From Paraburkholderia caffeinitolerans (GTDB lineage: Bacteria; Pseudomonadota; Gammaproteobacteria; Burkholderiales; Burkholderiaceae): a DNA stretch of 32,498 nucleotides. Shown here one piece after another: positions 32,268 to 32,498 of this stretch; positions within the stretch are counted from its first letter, which is position 1, and each line of letters starts with the position of its first letter. The position numbers and the translations under genes were made by a program. The notes beneath the pieces were generated by a model. The model was not told the DNA's origin and did no database searches. It saw only the letters and a list, made by a program, of their open reading frames with translations. Location: contig NZ_CADIKL010000060.1 in the NCBI RefSeq assembly GCF_902859945.1, positions 1-32,498 of the forward strand. Reading direction: 5' to 3'.

Positions 32268-32498
32268 TTACTTGATCGTGTAGCCGCGCCCTTCCATGCA
32301 GGCGGCGAAGGCGCGATTGAAGGTATCCATGGCGCCCTGCGACTGCGCTTGCGCGTTGGCTTGCGCGTTGCGCTGGTTCTGACGCGCCCGCGCGCCGCCG
32401 ACCATCGTGCCGCCAACGGCGCCAATGGCCGCGCCCTTGCCCGCATCGCCCGCGATCGCGCCGATCACAGCGCCGCCCGCCGCGCCGCGCGCGGCGCC
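32268..32498 (-). CDS. Glycine-zipper protein (partial, cut by window edge)
   Basis: C-terminal 76 residues of a protein whose frame is open to the end of the window. The visible start is a run of small residues (GAARGAAGGAVIGAIAGDAGKG, then AAIGAVGGTMVGG), a glycine-zipper pattern with GxxxG spacing that can form paired membrane helices. It is followed by a Gln/Asn/Ala-rich segment (QNQRNAQANAQAQSQGAMD) and a short tail with one Cys (FAACMEGRGYTIK). This layout is common in exported YMGG-like proteobacterial proteins. The N-terminus and any signal peptide lie outside. A GTG at 32468 is an internal codon, not necessarily a start. Confidence 0.7.
   Translation of the reverse strand, partial: GAARGAAGGAVIGAIAGDAGKGAAIGAVGGTMVGGARARQNQRNAQANAQAQSQGAMDTFNRAFAACMEGRGYTIK

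Overview
The window looks like chromosomal DNA of a high-GC betaproteobacterium, most likely Burkholderiaceae of the Paraburkholderia/Caballeronia/Burkholderia type. This rests on GC-rich codon use, NodT-type outer-membrane factors, a GlcC-GlcDEF set close to the E. coli one, and paired DUF3300/DUF2950 genes. No rRNA, tRNA, insertion sequence, phage or CRISPR array was seen.

Layout. (1) 231-5059: a GlcC-like regulator divergent from glcDEF (glycolate dehydrogenase). The space between them holds two identical TGGTATGACCA palindromes, the likely GlcC operators. (2) 5104-7102: a TerC-family membrane protein divergent from a predicted outer-membrane beta-barrel. (3) 7225-12119: a plus-strand operon of an AI-2E/PerM-type permease, a NodT outer-membrane factor, an HlyD-type adaptor and a DUF2955 (FUSC-like) inner-membrane protein. 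(4) 12142-18124, minus: a complete RND tripartite pump (adaptor, permease, outer-membrane factor). (5) 18413-19548, plus: a polyphosphate kinase 2 and a small RRM-type protein. (6) 19545-21463, minus: a FixL/FixJ-like PAS histidine kinase and a LuxR-type response regulator. (7) 21892-25016: a small exported protein, then the DUF3300 (long glycine-rich tail) and DUF2950 genes. (8) 25042-30780, minus: a tight operon of a stand-alone receiver, PqiA, PqiB, PqiC and a SulP/STAS transporter. (9) 30918-32498, minus: a periplasmic protein with a duplicated domain, a SYLF/YSC84 lipoprotein and a glycine-zipper protein cut by the window edge.

Main discovery. A 22-bp palindrome, CAAT-n-GGAC-n4-GTCC-n-ATTG, occurs six times, each time between genes and upstream of an operon: terC, the AI-2E/efflux operon, the RND pump, ppk2, DUF3300-DUF2950 and the SYLF operon. 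In five of six cases a plausible -10 hexamer starts exactly 20 bp beyond the palindrome, and in the sixth 21 bp beyond. The promoter-proximal half (GTCCGATTG) is the better conserved half. This places an activator-type site at about -43. The core resembles the DosR/DevR box of mycobacteria (GGGAC-n4-GTCCC), and the window itself encodes a NarL/FixJ-type response regulator that could bind it. I infer a locally clustered regulon joining envelope proteins, efflux and polyphosphate metabolism under one two-component signal, perhaps oxygen or redox. The signal and the regulator assignment are inference; the motif and its spacing are read directly from the sequence.
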